Below, in pieces: positions 1 through 10,547 of a DNA stretch of 64,000 bases. This DNA is from Aradus depressus. Its lineage: Eukaryota; Arthropoda; Insecta; Hemiptera; Aradidae. Below the pieces are notes generated by a model that made no database searches, was not told where the DNA came from, and was given only the letters and a program-made list of their open reading frames with translations. How positions within the stretch are numbered: the first letter of the stretch is position 1; every line of letters begins with the position of its first letter. The translations under genes were made by a program, and so were the position numbers. Where the stretch lies: NCBI GenBank assembly GCA_963662175.1, contig OY759219.1, forward strand, positions 47,174,675 to 47,238,674, written 5' to 3'.

Positions 1-52
1 GTAACAAATAAATTATCCTATTTCATCCCCTTATCCTTTGTTTGTTTCTGCG

Positions 53-362
53 GCTCATGCCCGCTCTCTCCTATAATCGAGCGCTCTTTCGTCACTCTGA
101 TGGTCATAAGGCCTGCTCTACCTGCTCTGGGTGTCCTAATTTTGCCTATCCATTTTCAATTATCTACAGTAGGGATCATTAACGAGTAATTAGCACAGGC
201 TCGGACCTGCTTGACGAGGTATTCTCGCTTAACGTTCCATCCGAAGGATTGCGTGCTCAAATTCTTTTACTTCGCAGATTAAAACTTAAGGTCCCCGGGC
301 GGGTATCGAACCAGCAATCTTGAAGACATTAGGAAAGCACGCTTCCTCTGTGCTACCGGTTC
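53..362 (-). mobile_element. tRNA-derived SINE, diverged, near full length
   Basis: It carries the family's 3' body (GAGCGCTCTTTCGTCACTCT), the CGCTTAACGTTCCATCC segment and a degraded tRNA-like head ending near 362 (minus-strand head ACCGGTAGC). It is more mutated than the copies at 4158 and 54309. Confidence 0.75.
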
Positions 363-528
363 CCTTTGGTTCTCTTTCATTCAAAAAATTGTATCGCATG
401 GCTACGTCATGGAAACACACGCCCACACATGTTATGATGGCGGCTGCGCTCACTGAAGCGTTACGATAAACGTCGTGCTTATATAACTAGAGATAGACCG
501 AAACGATCTAGATATTTATACCAATCGG

Positions 529-1164
529 CAGGGGCGTAGACAGGAGTATGAGCAGGGGGGGGGGGGGGGGGGGGGGGGCAAAGTTAGGCTACAGGGGTGG
601 GGGGTGTAGACTCCCGGGGGCACAGTCCGCAGTTTCCGCGGTTAGCGCTGCAGACTTTTTGTTATTAATTTGGGAGGCTCGGACCCCTAGAGGCCCCCCC
701 TGAGGTAACCATTGACTGTAATACTTAAGTTGACTTTACATGAGCAGCAAAAATGCAAAGCGCAGCAGCAGCAAATGCACGCTATGGTTTCTGTGCTTTT
801 AGAATTAAATGACTCACAGCCAATAGCGTGCATTTGCTATTGCTGCGCTTTTCATTTTTACTGCGCATGTAAAATCAGCTTTAAGAGTATAAGTATAACG
901 TAAATGAAGATTTTGAGCGAGGAAATGAAATGATGGAATTCATATATATTTAAATAAATGTAATATGACTTGTTTTGTACAAGTACATTTAAGTAACAGC
1001 TGATTGCTGATTTAAGAATCAGACGAAGATCCTATTGGTAACTTGTAAGCAATCCATTTTTAATAAAAACTATTTTTTTAGTTTATTTCATTTTTATCTT
1101 GGGTTTTTGGTCTGCCCCCCCCCCCCCCCCCCCCAGCTACGCCCCTGCCCCGGCTACGCTCCTG
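529..1164. mobile_element. Non-autonomous hAT-like element (636 bp) with 8-bp TSD and palindromic core
   Basis: The termini are CAGGGGCGTAG on the left and the inverted CAGGAGCGTAG on the right. They are flanked by CCAATCGG (521-528) and CCAATCAG (1165-1172), an 8-bp duplication with one difference, as expected for hAT. Inside are a poly(G) tract (left) and a poly(C) tract (right). A central hairpin has arms at about 736-787 and 822-872, sharing AGCGCAGCAGCAGC-type and GCGTGCATTTGC sequence. It contains no transposase. Confidence 0.75.
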
Positions 1165-1286
1165 CCAATCAGTACATATGTGATAAAAATGCACGTTTCT
1201 ACGTGATTTGAATGTGGGATCTGGGTGTAATTAATTCAATTTAGTTTCATTATTTCTAAAATCATAGTAAAATATGATAGCGTTTT

Positions 1287-1532
1287 AAGGTTTAGGTTTT
1301 ATGACTCATGCCCGGGCTTTACCTACGAGGTCATATCGCCTACTACCAGAGCGCTCTTTCGTCACTCTGGTGGACATGAGCCCGACTCTATTATGGGAGT
1401 CCTAAATTTTGCTTACCCTAAATTTTTTATTCACCAGGGGTCTTTAACGAGTACCTGAGATCGTACAGGCTCGGGACCATCGCTCAACGTCTCATCCGAA
1501 GGACGGCGTGCTCAAGTTTATTTTACCTCCCA
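1287..1532 (-). mobile_element. tRNA-derived SINE, 5'-truncated, with 11-bp TSD
   Basis: Body and 3' end are present (CATGCCCGGGCTTTACCTAC, CCAGAGCGCTCTTTCGTCAC) but the tRNA head is missing. GATAGCGTTTT flanks both sides (1276-1286 and 1533-1543). It therefore inserted already truncated, as in target-primed reverse transcription. Confidence 0.85.
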
Positions 1533-1992
1533 GATAGCGTTTTCATAAACTGTCGTAGACTTGCATCATCTCTTAATTTAACAAATAATCCACACTACAA
1601 TATCTCTCTATTCACTATTTTCCAATAGTACACACTGAGTGACCCGGACTGTCCAAATGAAAACTTATTGTCAGGAGATACAAGAAACTGTCTTCATATG
1701 AACAAAAATCACTTTTAGGAAATAAACAACATTAGCTTAACTCTTTTAAAGAGTGAATTCACAACCAAATAAAAAAACTGTCTCAAATAAACACTGAAAC
1801 TATTTACATCTCAACTTACTTCCTGTCCGACTGTACACTAAAATAAACAATAGAACATCCGACTCACTCACTTTTCTGTCTGGAAGATCAACAAGTGATC
1901 TATATCTATCCATAACAATATTTAAGATGAATAACAATATATTAATAGGAATTAATAATATACAAAAAAATAAGAGATATTTTTACTTTCCA

Positions 1993-2600
1993 GCTATACA
2001 AAGTATAGGGGAAGTTATGTAATCGGTAAAAAATTCGATCCGAAATATTTAACAGAATTTCATATTTTTCGACCTCTAGATATCAAATTTGAAAAAAAAT
2101 GTATGTGTGTCTGTGAACACGATAACTATCGATAGAACAAATGTATCATCACAAAATTTTATATGTATAACTATAATCCTATAACGATAACACCTATTAA
2201 TTCTCAGCCAAATTCGCCAAAGGGTAGGGGAATTATGGGAGAGGCTCAACTCCAATACTCTTATAACTGTCGATAGAATAAATGTATCGACACAACATTT
2301 CTTGTTTGAATTCAAAACCCCATAAGGACGACACTTAACAATTTTCAGCATAATCGGCCGAAGGAAAGTGGGGTATCAGAGGGGGCTTAAATCAAATACC
2401 CTAATAACTGCCGATGTAATGAATTTATCGACACACAATTTAGTATGAAGATATAGAAGCCCAAATGTAAATGAATTGTTGAATATTAGCGCAAACGGAT
2501 GACTGGTTTGGGGGGGGGGGGGGGAGCGAAAATGTAATTGATTAATTCGTTATGGGGAAGTCCATAGCCCATGATTCACCAGCGATTTTTTTCCTTCTTA
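1993..2600. repeat. Dispersed repeat 'GGGGAAG' family copy
   Basis: Starts with the CTATAC/GTATAG mini-hairpin and GGGGAAGTTATGTAATCGG. It then contains two or three degenerate internal units (CGATAGAAYAAATGTATCGACAC ... CAGCCAAATTCGCC) and ends near a GATTCACCAGCGATT motif. The same order recurs at 8560, 20050, 41770, 52590 and 62500. The class is not recognised. No coding capacity was seen. Confidence 0.6.
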
Positions 2601-2847
2601 AAGTAATGACGTAATCATATTCAATTCATAGTAATTTTTGAATCAATTATAAATTTGTTTTATTCCAATTTGATGTCATGATATGACGTAAGTTATAAAT
2701 GTGAATAAGTAAATCTGTACCTCAGAAGCAAACTATCGTCCACAACTTTTAGATTTAGTATCCTATTACTTTGTTATTGTTTAACGCAAATAAATATTGT
2801 GATTATTGTACTTAAAAATGTTCATTATCTTCCATTCAAAGAATGTA

Positions 2848-3170
2848 ATTACTACAGAAATAAACTATCTTTAACTTCCAACAAACTGACAATTTACAAG
2901 ACAGTATAGACACACGGCCTCGAATTACGGGGTTCAGCTAAACAATCCAATATAAACCGCATGCATGCTTTCCAGTCCAAAGTCCTCCGTCCAATTGTTA
3001 ATGCTCCCTTCTACGTCACCAACAAATTACGCCATGAAGACCTAAACATCCCAACCGTCCAGCAACTAATCCAATCCCGATCCCTTAACCTTCCACAATT
3101 AACTAACTTTCATCACATCCTTACCAATTGGCACAAATCCTATCTCCCATCGTGTGACATAGACATATAT
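2848..3170 (+). pseudogene. Jockey-like LINE, RT C-terminal fragment
   Basis: The translation runs from YRNKLSLTSNKLTIYKT through RGSAKQSNINRMHAFQSKVL to RHEDLNIPTVQQLIQSR. This aligns with the C-terminal part of the intact LINE frame at 36861..38498 (YGSAKTSNIKRIQAFQSKTL). There is one in-frame stop near 2913. It is cut on the right by the pogo/Tigger-like element and is non-functional. Confidence 0.75.
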
Positions 3171-3175
3171 GTATA

Positions 3176-3854
3176 CAGTAGAACCTCTTTAAGTCGAACC
3201 TCGATAAGTCGAAAACCTGCGAAACTCGAAAAAAAGTTATGTTCCTTTCCCTTCAAGCCCCAAAACCTCCATTACTCGAAATCTCAACCCTCTATTAGTC
3301 GAAATAATCAGTGAATCCCTACAAGCCATTTTGGTACATATTTTCCCTCTACAACTCGAAAAAATAAATTGGACCTCTGTATGTCGAACATAGCAATGTT
3401 TTATTTTACAACCTTTACAACTCGATTATTTGAAACTTATTACCTCTATAGCTCGAAGAAAAATAAGTTACCGACTTTAAGAATTTGCCGACAATGTACA
3501 CCAATGTTTCTTAGAAAACAATTTAGGAGTATACAATAAATAGGATTACCAATTATCTAAAGCAAAAAAAAAATTACTGACTTTTTTTAATACCTACATA
3601 TACTACGTATTTTTTATTTTAAGGATGTTTTGAAATAATGTTGATTTATAATAAATATAAATATGTTTGTTACCTACCTCTGTAACTTGAATTTGTATTT
3701 ATTTCACCTCTCTAACTCAAAATTAGTTAGAATGAATCTTAACCTCTACAAGTCGAATCAAAATCCGCCTGTCGAAATCCTCCATAAGTCGAAAACTCTA
3801 TAACTCGAATTTTTTGGCGTCTCCCTTGATGTTCGACTTATAGAGGTTCTACTG
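3176..3854. mobile_element. Non-autonomous pogo/Tigger-like element (679 bp)
   Basis: Terminal inverted repeats CAGTAGAACCTC...TCGAA and TTCGACTTATAGAGGTTCTACTG are flanked by TA (3174-3175, 3855-3856). The interior is packed with short degenerate copies of ACCTCTnnAAcTCGAA in both halves, a subterminal-repeat pattern typical of such elements. No transposase frame. It is nested inside an older inverted repeat (CCCATCGTGTGACA, 3149-3162, and TGTCACATGATGGG, about 3865-3878). Confidence 0.75.
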
Positions 3855-4085
3855 TATATGTCTTTGTCACATGATGGGAGAAGTCAGCCAGCGCCATATT
3901 TTCTCAAGTGGGTCAATTTACAGTCAACATAAACTTCAAAAAGCTGGTGTTATTAGAAAACAAGTTTCCAGGTTAGTTACCGTAAAACAGTTGTTCCCTA
4001 CGAGCTGTCCAAACTAGTACGTACGAATCACTTCTCGGAAAACGAAAAAAATGTAGAAGTTTTCAAAGTTGAGAAACGTAAACAT

Positions 4086-4615
4086 AGTGAAAATTTATAA
4101 TAAATAAATAAAACAAACTTGTTTTTTTTAAAAATATTATCTATTCCATAAGAAATTGAGGGCGCCGGTAGCTCAGTGGTATGCGTGCTTGTCTTCTGAG
4201 CTCAAGATCGTGGGTTCGTAACCCGACCGAGGCCCTTAGTTTATTTTATCTGGAAGGTAAAATAAACTTAAGCACGCCGTCCTTCGGATGGGACGTTAAG
4301 CGATGGTCCCGAGCCTGTACGATGTTAGGTACTCGTTAAAGACCCCTGCGCTTGATGAATAAAAATTTAGGGTAGGCAAAATTTAGGACTCCCACAGTAG
4401 AGTCGGGCTCATGTCCACCAGAGTGACGAAAGAGCGCTCTGGTAGTAGGCGATATGACCACGTAGTTAAAGCCTGGGCATGAGTCATAAAACCTAAACCT
4501 AACCATAAGAAATTTATACATAAATACATGATGGTTTAATGCCGAAACAGGTAATTTATGCATACATTTCTTGTGGAATAGACAATATTTCAAAAATCGA
4601 AGTTTGTTTTATTTA
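4086..4615. mobile_element. Hairpin element of the AATATTGTCTATTCCA family, split by a SINE
   Basis: The left arm (about 4086-4150, AATAAAACAAACTTG...ATCTATTCCA) is the inverse of the right arm (about 4570-4615, TGGAATAGACAATATTTC...GTTTGTTTTATT). Before the right arm lies GATGG...GCCGAAACAGGTA, the degenerate PLE-like terminus motif shared with the copies near 45250 and 52900. A SINE (4158..4502) inserted into the centre. Confidence 0.6.
4158..4502 (+). mobile_element. tRNA-derived SINE, full length, 12-bp TSD
   Basis: The head GGCGCCGGTAGCTCAGTGGT carries a tRNA box A. GGGTTCGTAACCC is the box B equivalent (RNA polymerase III promoter, inferred). The body has a palindrome at 4241-4272, the CTTCGGATGGGACGTTAAGC core and the GAAAGAGCGCTCTGGTAGTA 3' segment, ending CATAAAACCTAA. 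CCATAAGAAATT is duplicated at 4146-4157 and 4503-4514. This is the best reference copy in the window. Confidence 0.92.
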
Positions 4616-5041
4616 TTGAAATGTTTGACATTTTTTAGAGGCAGTATTTTTTTATTTTTTTTCTTGTTGCGACCATTGAGGTTCATCTTATACATCCACG
4701 CTTTTAGAGGAAACATTGGCGGTGAATGGTGCCACGGAACCCGACTACAGTCTAGTTTTGATGGCCCTCCATGTTTGTTAGTGGTCCCTTCAAAAGAACA
4801 CTCGGATTGTATTTCTTCTATTTACGTAATTAATTATCAATATATTATATGTATCATAAAAACAAATAAGGTGTAATGAGCAAGATGGCGGACACCTTGA
4901 AACATCAAACAACAAAAAAAAACAATTATTATAAGGGATATCTTACTAAACGAGGTATATTTTTAACAAATAAGGAGAAAGCAGAATTCACGATGGATAA
5001 GTCTGATATATTCCAAAGCATTAGTGATAAAAATCTGAAGA

Positions 5042-5195
5042 TTATCCGTAAACTTAGTGAATATTCCCCGCAGCCTTGCTTTTCTCGCCTTCTTATCCGT
5101 AAACCCAGGGAATATTCCCCGCAGCTTTGCTTTTCTCGCCTTGTTATCCGTAAACCCAGGGAATATTCCCCGCAGCCTTGCTTCCTCGCCGCAGC
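5042..5195. repeat. 51-bp tandem repeat, three copies, at the TRPA 3' end
   Basis: Units begin at 5042, 5093 and 5144 with TTATCCGTAAAC and contain GGAATATTCCCCGCAG. The period is a multiple of 3, so open frames run through it on both strands. The TRPA stop codon (5146-5144) falls in the third unit, and the last TRPA residues (NIPWVYG) are repeat-encoded. Confidence 0.85.
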
Positions 5196-8043
5196 CTTTC
5201 TGCTTTTCCCGTTCCATGTTCCTGGTCTAGAAGGAATTTCAATGAGTTCAACTCTTCCGGTTTTATAATTTCATCTTCAACTGCTATATATTTTAGTTTG
5301 TGCAAGTCAAATTCTTTGACGGGGGGTTCCGACAGAGGATGGTAAACTGTGGGCACCGTCAGTTTTTTCTTTAAATTTCTTGGGAAACCAAAAAGCCAAC
5401 TGATTCGAAGTTTTGTTAGAATTTTATAAACTTTTGTATCAACAAAATGTTCCCAAGCTTTAAGATCTTCAACATAAATTCGGATTCTATGGATTTTTCC
5501 TCCTTGTTCTAGTTCTTCACCGCTTCTAACCGCAAGACCGACGAGCATATTCAGAATACAAATACAAATGAGAACATCGTAAATAAGAAGAATACTCCCT
5601 TCAATTATAACATTTCTCAATTCTTTATGACCATCTATCAGTTGAGTGACCGGATTACGAACAGTGTACATGTCATTTTTACGATGAATGGCGACTTCAT
5701 CTGCTAAAAATGTCGGTATTAAGTTTTCTCTTTCCATTAATATCGAAGCGGTACAAATGAATGAGTGAAAAGGATTGTTAAATTGAACAAAATCATGGAA
5801 TAGTGCAAAAAAACAATGGGAAAAGGCAAAGAGAACAAGAACAACCAGGGGGAGATGAGGAACGACTGATTTGATAACTTCGAAGTACATGGATATCTGG
5901 AAGCTGATGTCTGAAGCATAGCCCTGGATCAGAACGGAGAACCAGGAGAAGAGTATGGCGAATGCACCCACCTCGAGGCTGGCCCGGTCCTGAGTCTTGA
6001 TCAGCAAGTATATGATTGTAAGAATTGGTCCTGAAAACACCAAAAGAAAATAAAAAAAATTTCTCATGAAGATGATTGGAAGGGTAAAAAAGAGATTGAG
6101 CAAGGAAACGAGAAATGTGATCCACCAGTAGACTGTCAGTGCAACGTCATTCAACTGCAGAAACATGCAAAGAGTGAACGTCAGGTAAGTAGAAAATGCA
6201 ATTACCTTGATTGCATTCATGAAAAATCTCATTCCGATAACATCTTTGATTCTACTCCATTTGTATAAGACGAAATATTCAATGACGACACTTTTAAGAA
6301 TTTCAAGATTATCTCGACCTCTTAACTTTTGATGTATAAAAGAAATAACATCCATTTGTCCCCTGGGAAATAAAAAATCGTAATTTATAACGATATCATC
6401 TTGGGTAGAGCCAACTTTTCTTTGGCGAGAATCCACGACGGCACACTCATTGATAACTTCCATGAACATGTCCTGGAAGTGCGGCAACTTGACGTGCATC
6501 GCATCCAGAGGGGTTTGTCCCACATTATTCGGCTTCTCCAAACTAGCACCTTTAGACATGAAAAATTTTGAATTTTCTACAGAACCACTAACCACAGCAA
6601 AAGCAAATGGTGTATTACCAAATCGATCAGGAGCATCAAAATCATTAAGTGCACTTTCATTGAAGAGTGAGCAATAATTGTACATGAATCTAATACAATC
6701 ATTATTTTCACCAAGTGCACAGGCGTGGAATATGTTCTGACCCTGGTAGTTGTGTTCAAATAAGGTAACTAAGTTAGGAGATTTCTTCCAGCCTCTTGTC
6801 GTCAGCTCCATGTTGGTCATTATATAGACGTCCGATGGGAATATCTTACCCTGCAGCTCCAATGTGAGAATCTCACGTTCCGTTGTATCGTATATATCCA
6901 CGCAGTAGTTATGGAATTTGTCTGACAACAAAATACATCTCATCAGGAAATAGTTTCCTTCTTTGGCAGAGATGAACAGAGAGGATTCATGATTTTCGTT
7001 ATAAAATTCCCTTGTTATGTAGCCAGTTAGGAAAAATTTTATCCAGACTCTATATCCAACTTTTCCTAGAACAAGTTCATAAGGTATAATACCGTTATAA
7101 TCTCCAACCTCAAATATTTCTTCAATGCGATGTATTCCAAGAATTAGATCCAGCATTTTATCATCGTTGGTGTAAGCAGCTGCATGTAAAACTGTTTCTC
7201 CGCTATAATAATTTCTGATTCTGAAGTCAATGCCATTAAAAATGAGAAGATCGACCAATCCCCAGAGACAAAGCTCTACCGCATGGATGAACACAGTACG
7301 ACCCTTTGAATCGATTACATTGAAAAAAGTTTTATCTGGTTGTCTCTCAAGAATTTCTTCAAAAATGTCTGGTCGATTCTTCATAACAAGATAATGAAGC
7401 ATATTTTGACATCTTTCTATAAGTTTTAAAGCAAATGGAGCAGTTAGCAGTTGAGTAACGCTAGATAAATCACAAAGCCGGATAGCCAACTGGAGAGGAC
7501 TGTGTCCATTAACATCTGTCGTGTCCAGTAACTCTTCTTGAGGGAAACGTTTTATAAGATGTTCAACAATGTTGTGACGCGAGTGCACGATAGCCATATG
7601 CATTATATTACGACCAGTTTTTAAGTTTTTCTTCAACAAATCCGCTCCAGCTTGAAGCAGAACGAAAACAGACGGCGAATTGTTTATAATGGCAATCATT
7701 ACCGGAGTGTTGCCCTCCGAGTCCACTGCATTAACAAAGGTTTTTTTCCGATTGTATTTGACAATTTCTTTACATATCTCATCTCTGAGTAGCTCAGCAG
7801 CCATGTGAAGACAGGACTTCTTCGACTCGTACATGATCGGGTTCGTGTCTGCACCCTCCGTTAGCAGGAAAAGCACTGCAGTGTAGTTGTCATACCAAAC
7901 TGCAGCGATCAGTGGTGTCGTTCCGCGTTTGTCCTTAGAGTCCAACAGGATTGTGAAGACTTCAGACTCTTTCAGTGTACCCCAGAGGGCCAGATCGCTG
8001 TGCTTTGCTGCTACATGAAGCAAACTGGTCCCCGTCAGAGTGT
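5144..8043 (-). CDS. TRPA-subfamily cation channel (painless/pyrexia-like), last and main exon
   Basis: Exon 3 encodes about 966 of roughly 1,043 residues. Seen: about 13 ankyrin-type repeats (TSLLHVAA, GTTPLIAA, GNTPVMIA, GETVLHAAA, GNTPFAFA, GQTPLDAM) across roughly residues 80-640 of the spliced protein. A membrane block follows at about 682-910 with six hydrophobic stretches, a pore loop before the last (S6-like) helix, and a 100-residue cytosolic tail. The order of ankyrin repeats, an INYDFL-like linker, then a KW motif before S1 is that of insect TRPA channels. Known of the family: plasma-membrane non-selective cation channels in thermal, mechanical or chemical nociception. The exon starts after a clear acceptor (TTATTTCAG, AG at 8045-8044), so the upstream in-frame ATG at 8089 is intronic. 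The stop lies inside a 51-bp tandem repeat, so the last residues may be recent. Assignment among painless, pyrexia and TRPA5 is uncertain. Confidence 0.9.
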
Positions 8044-8559
8044 CTGAAATAATAACAAATACATTACGTATCGTATTGAAGCCATTCACAGAATATCCGG
8101 TGGTTGCATGTCGGAGAAGAGACCCTCAGGGGGTAGCTTTAAAAAGTTGTCTCTCTTAAACAAAAAGTACACTTTGATATATTAAGCAAATTGAAGTCCA
8201 TATTTATTGCTAAAACTTCGATAGGGCGGAGTAAAAAATGCACTTTCGATTGCCCAAAATGGTTAACAGTTGCCATGAAACATTGTAGAAATGTCCTCAA
8301 GATGATTTTGATTCCAAAAGATATCTTGAGGTAGCGCAAATGTCCTTCAAGTTCAAGCTTCCAACACAAGAAGTGCTGCATTCGCTCAGAAGGACTTCCA
8401 AACTTCAAAATGATGCTAAAATGTACAGCAATAGCTTCAGTAGGTAAGAAAAAGTGGTTGGTGAATGGCCAGCAAGCACTAATCAACTACGTTTCCACTC
8501 TTCCTCGAGAGCCAACCAACTTCGTTGACGATCTATAGGTATCTTACTCAACCACTCCT

Positions 8560-9058
8560 GAATCCTCACACAATTTTGTGTCTATACATTCATTACATTG
8601 ACAGTTATTAAAGTTTTTATGTTAAGCGCCCTACTCTGGTCCTCCCTTTCCCTTCAGCCGAATCGTCTGAAAATTTATAGATGTCGTCCTTGTTAGGTCC
8701 TGGATCCACATATAAAATATTGTGATGATAAATTCATTACAACAGCAGTTATTAATTTTTTTAAGTTAGCCTCCAACTAATCCTTCCCCTTTATTAGAAC
8801 GATTTGGCTGAAAATCCATAGATCTCTCTCTTATATCCATCTAGACACACATGTAGTACCTATGTATACTCATACACGTGTCAATGTAGTAATTATATCG
8901 GGAGGTATCGAGTTCACAAAAACACATACACACAACTAGATAGAATTTATTTAATGGTTCAGAAAACATGAAATTCCGTTGAAAATTGAACATCGAATTT
9001 TTGACCGATTACATAACTTCCTCTATACTATCAGCTGGGGAAGTAGAAATAGTGACCA
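8560..9058. repeat. Dispersed repeat 'GGGGAAG' family copy (TRPA intron 2)
   Basis: Two internal units (TTCATTACAnnnnCAGTTATTA ... CGTCCTTnnnAGGTCCTGGATCC) are followed by TTGACCGATTACATAACTTC and CTATACTATCAGCTGGGGAAG at the right end. Its orientation is opposite to the copy at 1993. Confidence 0.55.
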
Positions 9059-9751
9059 GTGTCCTCACAATGTATGTATAACAGGATGTACCTCTAAGTT
9101 TGCTAGGATGACATAGTGTCAGTACTATATACAATACTATATTATACAACCTAACAAATTTTAATGTTACCTACTAATAATGTTATCAAAAAATATTAAC
9201 ATTTAGAGGTGATTCTCAGGAGAAAAGTTCCAAAATAAGACATGCAAAGTTAAATCTCATCTGTTTTTGATCACTGAATAAGATGAAGTCATTTCTTTTG
9301 TCCTGTAGCTTGTTTTTTCTTAGGAATAATCAATATAATCCAGTATCCATAAGAAAAAATGAAAAATTCCAAATTTAAAGGACGTTATGGATAAGACAAG
9401 GTTTCTTTTGTGCATTTTTAGCGCTAAAGTAATGCAATAAGTTTTTTTTTTTTAAATACTCAGTAACAATAGGATTAAAAGCATGGATGGAACAGCTGTG
9501 GAACTTATTTAAAGATCTCTGATCGCATTTCATTTCTAAATAATTTGAGAGTGGAACCGAATCTAGATAATGAGCAATTTTTTGTTTGGACTAAAGATGG
9601 GCCAACGTTTTTAGTTTCGGGTCAAATAGAAAATTGAAACGTTTTGTGGCCAGACAGGGATTACAAAAAATAAGGAATCTCATCGTCATTAAACAATTGA
9701 GGATCAGGAAATATATATTTTTTATATAAAATGCAACTTCCCTCCGAAAAC

Positions 9752-10496
9752 AGGAAACCAGTAGCTCACTGGTATGCGTGCTTTCCTACTGAGCTCAAGA
9801 TCGCGGGTACGAAACCCGGCCGAGGCCCTTTGATTTTTTATATCTGGGAGGTGAAAAAAACTTTTAACATGCTGTACGTCGGATGGGACGTTAAGCGATG
9901 GTACCGAGCCTGTTCGATGTCAGGTACTTGTTAAAGCCTCACAGTCTAGGTGAATAAATTTCACAAGTTGTCAATAAAATCTAGTATGACTTCTCACAGA
10001 TTTTTATTAGGAGGATTCCCTCATCATCAGGCAGTCTGATATTTTTTTTTTTTTATAGCAGCAGTTGTGGCTCAGATGGTGGACAGGAATAACTCCACTG
10101 TCCCCATCCATGATATTTTAAATTGTTAACGTTTTTAGATTGTTTTATTTATTTATTTTTATTATAAAATTATTTACTTAGCTTTCATTAAAAAATTTTA
10201 CAATTTTTTTTATCAGACTGCTTGATGATGAGAGAAACCTCGAAAGCCGGCTAGCTACTTGTAATAAAAATCTGTGAGAAGTCATACCACATTTTATTTA
10301 TAACCTGTGAAATAATCACTTCTCACCACATCAGCCATCTTCATAGTAAGTGAATAAAAATTTAGTGTAGGCAAAATTTAAGAATCCCACAATAGTGTCG
10401 GGCTCCTGTCCACCAGAACGATAAAAGAGCGCTCTGGTAGTAGGCGATATGATGACCTCGTATTTAAAGCCAGGGCATGAGTCATAATAACTAACT
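9752..10496 (+). mobile_element. tRNA-derived SINE split by a 391-bp insertion (TRPA intron 2)
   Basis: The head and body run 9752-9958. The 3' part resumes after the insertion at about 10350-10496 (GTGAATAAAAATTTAG ... AGAGCGCTCTGGTAGTAGGC ... CATGAGTCAT). Removing 9959..10349 and one GTGAATAAA copy restores a continuous SINE. Confidence 0.85.
9959..10349. mobile_element. PLE-like inverted-repeat element with two hammerhead-like cores, 9-bp TSD
   Basis: It is flanked by GTGAATAAA (9950-9958, 10350-10358). The outer arms are inverted copies (left about 9959-10034, right about 10210-10312) sharing TATGACTTCTCACAGA/TCTGTGAGAAGTCATA and AATAAAAATC. Each arm holds a hammerhead-like core. The right arm has TTGATGA (10222-10228), a 3-bp stem GAG/CTC and GAAA (10242-10245). 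The left arm on the minus strand has CTGATGA (10030-10024), stem GAGG/CCTC and CTAA in place of GAAA. A 37-nt extension lies outside the right arm only. Inverted pLTR-like ends with a one-sided extension are known for Penelope-like elements. No RT frame is present. Confidence 0.6.
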
Positions 10497-10547
10497 ATAA
10501 GCGAAAAAATGAAGAAAACAGTAAGTAGAGTGGGCCTGAAAAATAAT

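Noticed and set aside
4158..4240. tRNA gene
   Set aside because: Cloverleaf-like head, but always attached to the same SINE body; the anticodon stem is degraded and it occurs in many copies.
8044..8089. ATG at 8089 as the start of the TRPA protein
   Set aside because: The segment reads as intron end (TTATTTCAG) and the upstream exons join in phase at 8043.
8139..8486. 115-codon minus-strand frame in TRPA intron 2
   Set aside because: No recognisable family, and it lies between well-supported splice sites. An unknown repeat remains possible.
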